Shown here: in pieces, positions 37,209-44,452 of the stretch
Layout of the letters: each line of letters opens with the position of its first letter
How positions within the stretch are numbered: position 1 is the first letter of the stretch
Source of the DNA: Campylobacter porcelli
GTDB taxonomy: Bacteria; Campylobacterota; Campylobacteria; Campylobacterales; Campylobacteraceae
Assembly: GCF_002139855.1 (NCBI RefSeq)
Contig: NZ_CP018789.1
Coordinates: 434,001 to 498,000 of the forward strand
Direction: 5' to 3'
Length of the DNA stretch: 64,000 bases
Translations under genes and position numbers: made by a program
The notes under the pieces: model-generated
Databases searched by the model: none
Told to the model about the DNA's origin: nothing
Seen by the model: only the letters and a program-made list of their open reading frames with translations

Positions 37209-37459
37209 AACTTCGCTAGAGCCAAGCTAGTCTTTGCGACCAAAGGTGTCAAGGATTACTTAACACTTCTATCTAAAATCCGTGGCGTTAGCCACCACCT
37301 TGAAAGGCTTTTTCAAGGGGTTAGGGGTTGTTAAGGGGGAAGGGGTAGCGACTGCCAAAAAAGCGTCCCCCTTCTCACTTAAGAATAAGAATAATATTGT
37401 GTAAATTAAACTTTATCGCAAAGTGGGGCTTTGCTCCGTCTTGCGAAGTTAAAAGTAGG
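37209..37459. repeat. Nested-palindrome repeat block I
   Basis: Short block: ACTTCGC-TAGAGCC-type stem (37209-37240), GTGGCGTTAGCCAC hairpin, CCTTGAAA/TTTCAAGG hairpin, the G-run motif (37317-37345) pairing with a C-rich arm near 37366-37381, and a closing stem with arms TTTATCGCAAAG and TTGCGAAGTT. It separates the gemA-like pair from the tail-assembly genes. Confidence 0.82.
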
Positions 37460-37489
37460 TAAAAATAAATAAAAAAGGAGAAATAAAAG

Positions 37490-37744
37490 ATGAAAAACAA
37501 CATAATTCAAGAGAACAATGAAAAATATACAGTAGTTACACTAAGCGATGAAAAAGAGGTAAAAATCAGACATCCAAAGGGTCGAGATGTAAGATTTATG
37601 ATGAGTGGTAACGGAGCAAGTGATAGCGATCTATTATTTAGGCTTACAAGCAATCTTACTTGCTTAAGTGAAGAGGAGCTTGAAAATTTGGACGCAAAAG
37701 ATTGCACAATGCTTTTAAAAGAAGTGAGTAATTTTTTAGCATAG
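37490..37744 (+). CDS. Phage tail assembly chaperone-like protein (Mu gp41-like)
   Basis: 84 residues. VTLSDEKEVKIRHPKGRDVR then LLFRLTSNLTCLSEEELENL and DCTMLLKEVSNFLA fit the small tail-assembly proteins of the E/gp41 type encoded before the tape measure. It stops at an amber codon (37742-37744), yet the same frame continues with a phage-like sequence to 37879 (next entry). An AAGGAGAAATAAAAG site precedes the ATG. The following 38138-38446 tape-measure start keeps the normal tail gene order. Confidence 0.75.
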   Translation: MKNNIIQENNEKYTVVTLSDEKEVKIRHPKGRDVRFMMSGNGASDSDLLFRLTSNLTCLSEEELENLDAKDCTMLLKEVSNFLA

Positions 37745-37879
37745 CCCACAGCTCTAGGGGGCGTGGCTTTAATAGGTCATGCTCTACACTTTTCATATAG
37801 TGAGATTATGGGTATGGATGTGGGCGAGTATAAGGAGTATTTAAAGATAGCCAAAGAGATTTTAGAGGCTAAGGCGTAA
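37745..37879 (+). pseudogene. In-frame continuation of the tail assembly protein after an amber codon
   Basis: Reads PTALGGVALIGHALHFSYSE then IMGMDVGEYKEYLKIAKEIL and EAKA before TAA. This resembles the small second tail-assembly product (E'-like) of Mu/P2-type tails. It is in the same frame as the preceding gene and has no good start of its own; a GTG at 37763 sits too close to its GGGGG. Either the upstream TAG is a nonsense mutation or it is read through. Confidence 0.6.
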
Positions 37880-38047
37880 TTTTTTGCGTATCTTTTTGTC
37901 TATAAATCTCAAAAGAGCACCCAAAAACAGGGCAGTTAGTGGATAGGTGATAATCATGATAAATAGAGTTACAAGGTTTTTTGAGATTATATCTAAAAAA
38001 GCTTTTAATTTCATAGTCATAAACGCACCAAGCCATAATCCAGGCAC
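37862..38047 (-). CDS. Small two-helix membrane protein on the opposite strand
   Basis: 61 residues from the ATG at 38047, but the frame is open further upstream to about 38094 with another hydrophobic stretch (ILFIAGLYLLVPGLWLGAFM). The second helix is NLVTLFIMIITYPLTALFLG, and the C-terminus is basic (IDKKIRKKLRLSL). Such hydrophobic small proteins with a basic tail are common as phage holin-like or moron products. It is antisense to the tail genes and has no recognised family, so the call is tentative. The start codon is unclear. Confidence 0.4.
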   Translation of the reverse strand: MPGLWLGAFMTMKLKAFLDIISKNLVTLFIMIITYPLTALFLGALLRFIDKKIRKKLRLSL

Positions 38048-38137
38048 TAATAAATATAGCCCAGCTATAAAAAGTATCTCTAATAGACATATAAGTATTC
38101 ATTCTCATATGTTTATTATACTATAAAAGGAGATTTT

Positions 38138-38446
38138 TTGCAAAATGAAGTTTTAGGCATTTCAATAGGACTTGCTATAAAAGGTATAGGCGAAATATCA
38201 AAGGTTAATAGCTCTTTTGCAAATTTAAAAGGGGCAATTAGGCAAAGTGAAGGTAGCCTAAAAGGCTTTAGTCGCGAACTAGCAAAAGTAAAAAAGTTTG
38301 AGGATATAAAGCTAAAACTAAAGGTAAATGCTGAAGAGTTAAAGGCTGATTTTGCTAGTGCGACATCTCTTATAGCAAGAGGTGCAGCCATAGTACTACC
38401 TATAAAAACCGCTACTCTCTTTGAAGAGAGTATGGCTGATGTGTGA
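38138..38446 (+). pseudogene. Tail tape measure protein, N-terminal stump
   Basis: 102 residues matching the beginning of phage tape measure proteins: LGISIGLAIKGIGEISKVNS, coiled heptads, then AAIVLPIKTATLFEESMADV, where the family normally continues for several hundred residues. A TGA follows directly and the downstream DNA has no further tape-measure sequence before an opposite-strand gene. The start may be the ATT/TTG near 38138; the assigned TTG is preceded by AAAGGAG. This is a deletion remnant. Confidence 0.75.
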
Positions 38447-38504
38447 AAAGTAGTGGAGTTTGAGCGTTAGTGGGCTAAATCTTAGCCCACAATTCTAAAA
38501 ACTA

Positions 38505-39293
38505 TTAAAATATTTTTATCTGTAAATCTTTTAATATGAGAATAAGCTTTTTTCTTTTAGTAAAATCTGAAGTCGTTACGATAGTATACCCTTGTTTTTT
38601 TATTTCCCATAATATTTTTCTAGCTATATTTAATCTAGAATATAGTTTTTCTAGCTGTTTTTCTGACATTTGAGTTTTTCTTAAACAATACAAGAAAGGC
38701 TTTTCATCCTCATCTGTATCTTTATCTGTATGATTTAATACTTTTTTAAAATCTATATCTTTGCTATATTTACTTGCTATAAATTTATCTTCTAAAATTC
38801 TTTGTCTCATGTTGTTATAAAATTTATCTAAAGAACCATTCGTGAGTATTTTAAATAAAATATTCTCAGGAACTTTGGTTAGATATTGATTTCTAGATAT
38901 GATATTGTCTATATTTAGAGCTGTATAATAATAGGACTCTTCATATATTAATATCATATGAAAAGCAATGCTATCTACATCATAAATATCGAAGTATAAA
39001 TTTACGCTAACATTATTAAATTTATAGTTCAATTTTAGACAGTCGTCTTCTTTTTGAGAAGTTTGTAAATTATACTGGTTTGTCAAAAATGCTCTTATGT
39101 CAAGCATTTTGTCACTTTCAATTTTTTTTTCTACATTTTCATAATTTTCTAACCAGCTATCAACCCACTTTGGCGTTTCTCCCTTTGTATTCCAGTTCAC
39201 GACGCCATTATAAACAGCTCCAACCATATTTGCAAACTCTTTTTTTGTTAAATTTAACTCGTTTAATTTTGTTTCAAATGTTTGTATATCCAT
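38505..39293 (-). CDS. HTH-containing protein of unknown function
   Basis: 262 residues. The first 55 form a Cro/C1-type helix-turn-helix seen in Campylobacter phage-like genes (NLTKKEFANMVGAVYNGVVN then WNTKGETPKWVDSWLENYEN). The remaining 200 residues show no family I recognise: a beta-rich middle (NNVSVNLYFDIYDVDSIAFH) and a Lys-rich helical C-terminus. It sits alone between the truncated tape-measure gene and the rha group, and could be a prophage regulator or cargo. An AAAGGAT site supports the ATG at 39293. Confidence 0.65.
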   Translation of the reverse strand: MDIQTFETKLNELNLTKKEFANMVGAVYNGVVNWNTKGETPKWVDSWLENYENVEKKIESDKMLDIRAFLTNQYNLQTSQKEDDCLKLNYKFNNVSVNLYFDIYDVDSIAFHMILIYEESYYYTALNIDNIISRNQYLTKVPENILFKILTNGSLDKFYNNMRQRILEDKFIASKYSKDIDFKKVLNHTDKDTDEDEKPFLYCLRKTQMSEKQLEKLYSRLNIARKILWEIKKQGYTIVTTSDFTKRKKLILILKDLQIKIF

Positions 39294-39472
39294 CTTTATC
39301 CTTTATTTTTCATTATTATATATAAAAGTTCATAAAAATATACTTATTTTTTAAAAAAAATACAATAAAAATGTATAAAAGGATTGACATTAGTTTAAAA
39401 ATAATGTATAATTACAGCATAAAAGATATAAAAAAATGTATCTTTTAAATCTAAACGAAAGGAGTTAGCGAA

Positions 39473-39553
39473 ATGGCAAAGTTAGATTTGATGATTAAAG
39501 TAGCCGCTTTAATCTATATAATCTCAAAGATTATTCAGATATGGATAATCTAA
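39473..39553 (+). CDS. Micro-protein, 26 residues, single hydrophobic helix
   Basis: Reads MAKLDLMIKVAALIYIISKI then IQIWII, almost all hydrophobic after residue 5. It has a strong GAAAGGAG site 8 nt before the ATG. It is followed by a second micro-gene with the same type of site, then rha. A short membrane peptide or leader is plausible; no family is recognised. Confidence 0.45.
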   Translation: MAKLDLMIKVAALIYIISKIIQIWII

Positions 39554-39620
39554 GAGCAAGGGGCGAAAGCCTCTGACTTATGCCATTTCGTTAAGTCATT
39601 TTACACGAAAGGAGCTTAAA

Positions 39621-39710
39621 ATGAGCGAAATTTTAGAAGTAGCCGAAGTTTTGTTACTTGCGTATATCGCAATAAACATTCACAAATTAAATCTAAAGGA
39701 GAAAAAATGA
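39621..39710 (+). CDS. Micro-protein, 29 residues, coupled to rha
   Basis: Reads MSEILEVAEVLLLAYIAINI then HKLNLKEKK: one hydrophobic helix with a basic tail. It has its own GAAAGGAG site, and its TGA overlaps the rha ATG (ATGA), so it is probably translated to drive rha. Function unknown. Confidence 0.5.
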   Translation: MSEILEVAEVLLLAYIAINIHKLNLKEKK

Positions 39711-40366
39711 ACGAAATTATCGTTATAAATGGTCAAAGTGTAGAGTTTGAAGTGGCAGATAGTGGAGTATTTGCCACTTCTTTGGATGTCGCTCAGGTTT
39801 TTGAAAAACGACACGCGGATATTATAGCTAAAATAGCTGAATTTCCAAATGATGAATTTCGTGAGCGGAATTTTTCGCTTACGGAGCGAACCGCTAAATT
39901 TGGGGCTGTCATGCGAAGTGAGCCGTATTATAAAATTACCCGTGATGGCTTTTCGCTTTTGGTTATGGGCTTTACGGGAGAAAAGGCTTACAGGTGGAAA
40001 ATTGAGTTTATCAAAGCATTTAATCTAATGGAAGCAGAGCTAAACCGCATTAAAACCGCCCAGCAAAGTAGTAGCTTAAATCTCCAATCCAAATTCGCTG
40101 AAATTTTATCTGCTTTAAAAGAAAAATCAAGCCAGGCAGATGAGTTTAAGCAAAAGTATTATGAGAGTTTAGAAAATGAAGTTGTGCTTTTAAGGCAAGT
40201 AGCAAATCAGAGTAAAAAAGAAGCTATCTATAACACAAAGCTAAGCCAAGCTGAAAAGGAAAATATCATAAAGCTTTATAAAAGTGGTCTAAGCCAAGCT
40301 GAAATTTGCCGCCAAACTAATAGAAGCGACGCGGCAGTAAGAAATGCTATAAGGGGTGCATTATGA
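39707..40366 (+). CDS. Rha-family phage regulatory protein
   Basis: 219 residues. The N-terminal 110 form the Rha domain (SLDVAQVFEKRHADIIAKIA, then SEPYYKITRDGFSLLVMGFT and YRWKIEFIKAFNLMEAEL). After a coiled segment, the C-terminal 45 carry a resolvase-type HTH (ENIIKLYKSGLSQAEICRQT). Rha proteins regulate lytic development in some phages. It is coupled to the micro-gene upstream and overlaps the next gene by 4 nt. A truncated homologue lies at 31616-31794. Confidence 0.85.
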   Translation: MNEIIVINGQSVEFEVADSGVFATSLDVAQVFEKRHADIIAKIAEFPNDEFRERNFSLTERTAKFGAVMRSEPYYKITRDGFSLLVMGFTGEKAYRWKIEFIKAFNLMEAELNRIKTAQQSSSLNLQSKFAEILSALKEKSSQADEFKQKYYESLENEVVLLRQVANQSKKEAIYNTKLSQAEKENIIKLYKSGLSQAEICRQTNRSDAAVRNAIRGAL

Positions 40367-40584
40367 GAGAAGTTAGTATATCTTATATTGATGAAGTTAA
40401 TAATACAAAAGATACATTACTAGGGCTTAGCGTTTTGCTTTATGGGCTTGGTAGAGTTTGCGAAGATTGCGATGGGATAGAAGGGTTAGAAGAAGCACTA
40501 TATATGCTTAATAATATTTGCTTTTGTACGGCTAATAAATTACAAGATGAAGCCGCATCCAAAGCACAGATTGGTGCTTTATAG
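40363..40584 (+). CDS. Hypothetical 73-residue protein following rha
   Basis: Small acidic protein, start overlapping the rha stop (ATGA). Contains LLGLSVLLYGLGRVCEDCDG and four cysteines, with no family I recognise. Its place suggests one operon with rha. Prophage accessory gene of unknown role. Confidence 0.6.
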   Translation: MREVSISYIDEVNNTKDTLLGLSVLLYGLGRVCEDCDGIEGLEEALYMLNNICFCTANKLQDEAASKAQIGAL

Positions 40585-40601
40585 ATAGAAGTGGTAAAAA
40601 T

Positions 40602-40774
40602 ATGAAAAATGGTGAAGTTTGGGCTGTTAATACCCAGTAGTCATCAAAGAGTGCTATATACAAGAAAATGAGCTTATACTAGTATCATTTAATCCTGCGT
40701 ATAAACCAGTTAGATTGTATATTTGTGAGTGTCAGTTAGTAGGAAAATTTATAGGGTTGCTTAGAAAGAATTAG
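40602..40774 (+). pseudogene. Frameshifted remnant resembling an S24 (LexA/CI-like) peptidase C-terminus
   Basis: Starts MKNGEVWAVNT, stops, and resumes in another frame as PVVIKECYIQENELILVSFN then PAYKPVRLYICECQLVGKFI. The order 'G-x-W/Y-V', 'V(I)K', 'L-S-N-x-Y', 'GK' follows the C-terminal peptidase fold of phage CI-type repressors. The catalytic serine part is missing. Weak but consistent similarity. Confidence 0.45.
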
Positions 40775-40824
40775 TTAGATATTTTATTTGTATTCAATGA
40801 TTGAAATATTTAAAAAATGGTGGC

Positions 40825-40834
40825 GGGGGGGGGG
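40825..40834 (+). repeat. G10 homopolymer tract in a micro-ORF
   Basis: Ten G in a row. An ATG at 40797 opens a frame MIEIFKKWWRG that runs into the tract. With ten G it stops at once after the tract; with nine it would read on as DKFKYLFAFKIKLFFSVFLK to a TAG, giving a small basic, hydrophobic peptide. Length change would therefore switch the peptide. Confidence 0.6.
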
Positions 40835-40887
40835 ATAAATTTAAATATTTATTTGCGTTTAAAATCAAACTATTTTTTAGTGTGTTT

Positions 40888-41034
40888 TTAAAGTAGTTTG
40901 ATTTTAAGCAAAAAATTGTTTGATTTTAAAAAGCGTTTTACAATATCCAAATACTGAGCGAAATACTCCTCATCACCTAGCTTTTTAACGCTTATTGTGT
41001 ATGGTAAATTTAAGTAGTAGTTTAAATCTTTCAT
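40888..41034 (-). pseudogene. HicB-like antitoxin, N-terminal fragment
   Basis: 48 residues: MKDLNYYLNLPYTISVKKLG then DEEYFAQYLDIVKRF, closely like the HicB start (a two-strand sheet with 'YYLNLPYxIxV'), but it lacks the usual '-PGCxxxGxTxEEA-' core and ends early. It keeps an AAAGGATAAAA ribosome site. No hicA is seen beside it. Confidence 0.6.
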
Positions 41035-41140
41035 TTTTTATCCTTTATTATTTATACTTACTATTATACACACTTTTTATAAATAATCAATTTTATCTAC
41101 ATTGTATAACAAATCAGGTAAAAGGATATAAAATAACTCT

Positions 41141-41359
41141 ATGACAACACAAGAAAGAGTAGAATTAATCGACCAAACCATAGATAGCGTTTTATCAAAT
41201 CTACAAAATGGAATTGAGATAAAAGAGTACTCAATTGATAATCTTAAAATCTCAAAGCGTAGCCCCCTTGAGCTTATTAGTGAGCTAAGAAAGATGAAAA
41301 AAGAGATTAAAAAAGATGCACAAAATAAAAAGGTGCGTAGTATGCAATATTATTTTTAA
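41141..41359 (+). CDS. gpW-like phage head-tail joining protein
   Basis: 72 residues, ATG at 41141, with the helix-beta-helix layout of lambda gpW: RVELIDQTIDSVLSNLQNGI, then the hairpin EYSIDNLKISKRSPLELISE and a basic C-terminus. gpW plugs the head for tail attachment and its gene directly precedes the portal in lambda-like genomes, as here (9 nt before the portal ATG). Confidence 0.78.
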   Translation: MTTQERVELIDQTIDSVLSNLQNGIEIKEYSIDNLKISKRSPLELISELRKMKKEIKKDAQNKKVRSMQYYF

Positions 41360-41368
41360 AGGTCATAA

Positions 41369-42631
41369 ATGTTTAAGTTTATGAAAAAGCAAAAAAAGCA
41401 AAAACGAAAAATAAATTTTTTTAATTGGCGTAGCACTAACCCAAGCCTAGTAAAACAAAACGAAACATATAAACTAGCCATAAACCAAGATCCCGACAAC
41501 GCCAACAAAATACTAAGAAGCCAAGCAAGAACAATAAGCGTAAGCAACTCATTAGCTAGTGGTTTTTTTGAAATGATTACGAGTGAGATTTTAGGAGAAC
41601 AAGGTTTAATCCTTGATGTTACTACTGGCAATCAAACTCTAGATAAGAAAATCGAGGATATGTATTTTAACTGGGAGAGCCAGTGCTGTCCTTATGGGGT
41701 CTATGATTTTGAAGATATAGAGGAGATGGCAGTTATATCATTTTATAGAGATGGCGAGGTATTCATAAGACTACATAAAAATAGCTCTTTACAAATAGAG
41801 CTAATAGATGCTAATTTAATCGATAATAACTACACAAATGAAGCTAAAAATATAAAATACGGAATAGAGAGGGCAAAAGATAGCCTAAAACCAATTTTTT
41901 ACTATGTTAGAAAAAATGACAAAGAGCTTTTAAAAATTCCAGCTGATGAGATGATACATATTAAAAAATCTCTCATACCACAGCAATTCCGTGGTATCTC
42001 AAAAATGGCAAGTAGTATCATAGATATAGAAGACAAAGATCGCCTAAGAAGCAGTGAGCTTGATCGTGCGACTTTGTCATCAAAGATAACGGGATTTTTT
42101 ATCCGTAAAAATGATGATAGCATTAGCTTTGATGAAGAAGATGCTACTACAACTGAGCTAACCCTACCTACTAAAGCTGAAGTTGGCAAAATGAGCGTAT
42201 TAGATGAAGATATGGATGTCAAATTTGTAGATAGCCACGCTCCACAAAATATAGAGTATTATCTAAAAAGCACTGATAGAGAAGTAGCAAGAAGTTTAGG
42301 AGTTAGCTATCACACTTATACTGGTGATTTAAGAGAAGTTAATTACAGCTCAATCCGCCAAGGCACAACAAGCGAAAGGCGAAATTTCAGAAGATTTCAA
42401 GGCTTTTTACGGCGTAAATTCCACGCACCTGTATTTAAAGCTTGGTGTGAGTGTGAGCTGCTAAATGGAGCAATTACCACAAGTGAATATAAAAAAGTGG
42501 TATCAAACTTTACATTTAAACCTCAAGGCTGGGAGTATATAGACCCTACTAAAGAGGTTAATGCCAATAAAGTTGCTATTGATAGCGGATTTAAAAGCAT
42601 AACGGAGGTATTGCGTGAAAAAGGAATATAA
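41369..42631 (+). CDS. Phage portal protein, lambda gpB family
   Basis: 420 residues. Family landmarks are the N-terminal NFFNWR-like NPSLVKQNETYKLAINQDPD, EEMAVISFYRDGEVFIRLHK, FRGISKMASSIIDIEDKDRL and VSYHTYTGDLREVNYSSIRQ. It is unrelated to the PBSX-type portal at 28200, so a second phage type is represented. The frame stops at TAA (42629-42631), but the same frame continues to 42720 as HDNFISDLNKDLQIVELLNK, which looks like lost C-terminal sequence. Confidence 0.85.
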   Translation: MFKFMKKQKKQKRKINFFNWRSTNPSLVKQNETYKLAINQDPDNANKILRSQARTISVSNSLASGFFEMITSEILGEQGLILDVTTGNQTLDKKIEDMYFNWESQCCPYGVYDFEDIEEMAVISFYRDGEVFIRLHKNSSLQIELIDANLIDNNYTNEAKNIKYGIERAKDSLKPIFYYVRKNDKELLKIPADEMIHIKKSLIPQQFRGISKMASSIIDIEDKDRLRSSELDRATLSSKITGFFIRKNDDSISFDEEDATTTELTLPTKAEVGKMSVLDEDMDVKFVDSHAPQNIEYYLKSTDREVARSLGVSYHTYTGDLREVNYSSIRQGTTSERRNFRRFQGFLRRKFHAPVFKAWCECELLNGAITTSEYKKVVSNFTFKPQGWEYIDPTKEVNANKVAIDSGFKSITEVLREKGI

Positions 42632-42717
42632 CATGATAATTTCATAAGTGATTTAAATAAAGATTTACAAATCGTAGAGCTTTTAAATAAAATTAAACAA
42701 ACAAAGGAGATTAAATC

Positions 42718-43551
42718 TTGAATATAGAAGATCTAGGTAATGTAAGAGAGTTTGAAGTAAGCATATCAAATAGTGCTTTTAATGATAATGATAAGACAAT
42801 TACCTTTATAGCTCTTAGCAAGGACAACTTGCATAAAAGAGTGGATTTGTGGGGCGAAGAGTATTACCTTAGCGTTGATACTGCTAAGGTAAATTTTGAG
42901 GCGACTACACTTTTTAAAGATCATAAAGTAAGCTTTGATAATGCTATAGGCAAGATCATAGAGACTAAATTTGAAAATGGCAATTTCAAAGTAAAGGTCA
43001 AATTTGATGACAATATCAAAGAGAGCCGTGAAGCTTACGCTAAATATAAATTTGGTCTTAGTGATAGTGTCAGCGTGGGATTTGGTGATTATGAGATTAA
43101 AGAGCTTGACAAGATTGATGGTATTAAGCATTTTGAGATAGTAAAAGGCAGTATAATCGAGCTTAGTGCCGTTTGGCAAGGAGCCGACCCAAACGCCAAA
43201 ACGACAGCTAAATTTAATAGACAAAAGGAGATAAACAAAATGAGCGATGAGGTAGTAATGCAAAACGCAGAACCAAAACAGACAAAGCTAAGTGGGGAGC
43301 TAAACAATACAGCTAAGCTAGAAGCTTTAAAAGCAGAGCAAAACTCTATTATAGAGTTAGGCGAACTTATGGGTATGAATGCTTTAGCCCTAAGCGCTAT
43401 CAAATCAGGCAAAAGCTACAATGAATTTAAAGAAGAGGTAAAAATAAATAAAACACAAAATAACAAATACGAAACAGTCCATTTTAATAAAAATTCTAAA
43501 AAAGAAGATATCAAAGCCTTCAGCCTTGCTAATATTTTAAGGCACTATTGA
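42718..43551 (+). CDS. HK97-type prohead protease, N-terminal part of a protease-capsid fusion
   Basis: 277 residues from a TTG start 8 nt after AAAGGAG. The N-terminal 170 match HK97-type maturation proteases: TLFKDHKVSFDNAIGKIIET (with the catalytic His), KYKFGLSDSVSVGFGDYEIK (with the catalytic Ser) and GSIIELSAVWQGADPNAKT. A linker and helical delta-like scaffold region follow. The frame ends at 43551, but the major capsid sequence continues in another frame from 43541. This is one fused gene broken by a frameshift. Confidence 0.8.
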   Translation: MNIEDLGNVREFEVSISNSAFNDNDKTITFIALSKDNLHKRVDLWGEEYYLSVDTAKVNFEATTLFKDHKVSFDNAIGKIIETKFENGNFKVKVKFDDNIKESREAYAKYKFGLSDSVSVGFGDYEIKELDKIDGIKHFEIVKGSIIELSAVWQGADPNAKTTAKFNRQKEINKMSDEVVMQNAEPKQTKLSGELNNTAKLEALKAEQNSIIELGELMGMNALALSAIKSGKSYNEFKEEVKINKTQNNKYETVHFNKNSKKEDIKAFSLANILRHY

Positions 43552-44440
43552 TAATAGCATAGACCTTGATTATGAAAATAGCTACCAAGGAAGTAACGGA
43601 TTTAGCTTACCTAATGAGTTTATAGCTAAGTTTGCAAGTATAAGTACCACCGCAAACACTGCTATTATAGAAAACGCTTATAGGGGTGATCTATTTATAG
43701 CAGATCTTAAAAAAGAGAGTGGAATTTTAGATAAATTAACATGGCTAGAAAATCTAAGCTCAAATATAGATATACCAAGGGATAATTCAAATATACAAGC
43801 TGAGTTTATAAATGAAGGAGCTAGTGCGGCAGAGCAAAATACCAGCTTTGATACTATATCGCTAAGACCAAATACGCTAAGTGCTAAAGTAACAATCACT
43901 AGAAAAATGCTTTTAATGTCTAGTATTGACCTTGAAAACTATGTTTATACACAAATGAGAACGGCGATCAGGCGCAAATTAGAAACCCAGCTATTTTATG
44001 GTAAAACAATAATAAAGGGTATATTTGAAATAAGTGGTATTCCTAGCATAGAAGGATATTTAACCGCCCCAACATTAGCTAAAACGCTTGAGTTTAGCTC
44101 AAAGCTATATGAGAATGAAATTGATACTACTAATGTTAATTTTGTTTTAAATGGGACTTCAGCTAACACACTAAGAGCTACAAGTAGAGAAAACGGCACA
44201 GAGAGAAAATTACTCGAAGGTAATGATTTACAAGGTTATAATATTTTACAAAGTTTTGCGATAAAAAACGGCGATATCATATTTGGCGATTTTAGCAAAA
44301 TTTTTGCTGGTAGCTTTGGAAGTCTTGAAGTAATGCTACGCCTAGTATCTGGTGGAAGTATAGAGATAGAGGCATTCTTTGAAGTAGATATGAAACTAGC
44401 TAAAGAGAGCGCATTTGTAGTCTCAAAAACAAGCGCGTAA
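43541..44440 (+). pseudogene. Major capsid protein, C-terminal part of the frameshifted fusion
   Basis: Open frame without a start, about 300 residues: GTIDNSIDLDYENSYQGSNG, then TWLENLSSNIDIPRDNSNIQ, DTISLRPNTLSAKVTITRKM, and LRLVSGGSIEIEAFFEVDMK near the end. This order (N-arm, E-loop region, A-domain tail) is that of HK97-fold capsid proteins. The join to the protease is a one-base shift within 43535-43545. An internal ATG at 43907 gives only the last 177 residues. Confidence 0.78.
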
Positions 44441-44452
44441 GCCAAGAGTAAA

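Noticed and set aside
37730-37805. Programmed -1 frameshift at the T-TTT-TTA heptamer before the tail gene stop
   Set aside because: The -1 frame runs only about 19 codons (IAHSSRGRGF...) and never reaches the phage-like continuation, which lies in the original frame after the TAG.
28200-44440. An intact, inducible prophage
   Set aside because: No integrase or transposase, lysis genes or full tail is seen; structural genes are stumps or frameshifted and come from different phage types.
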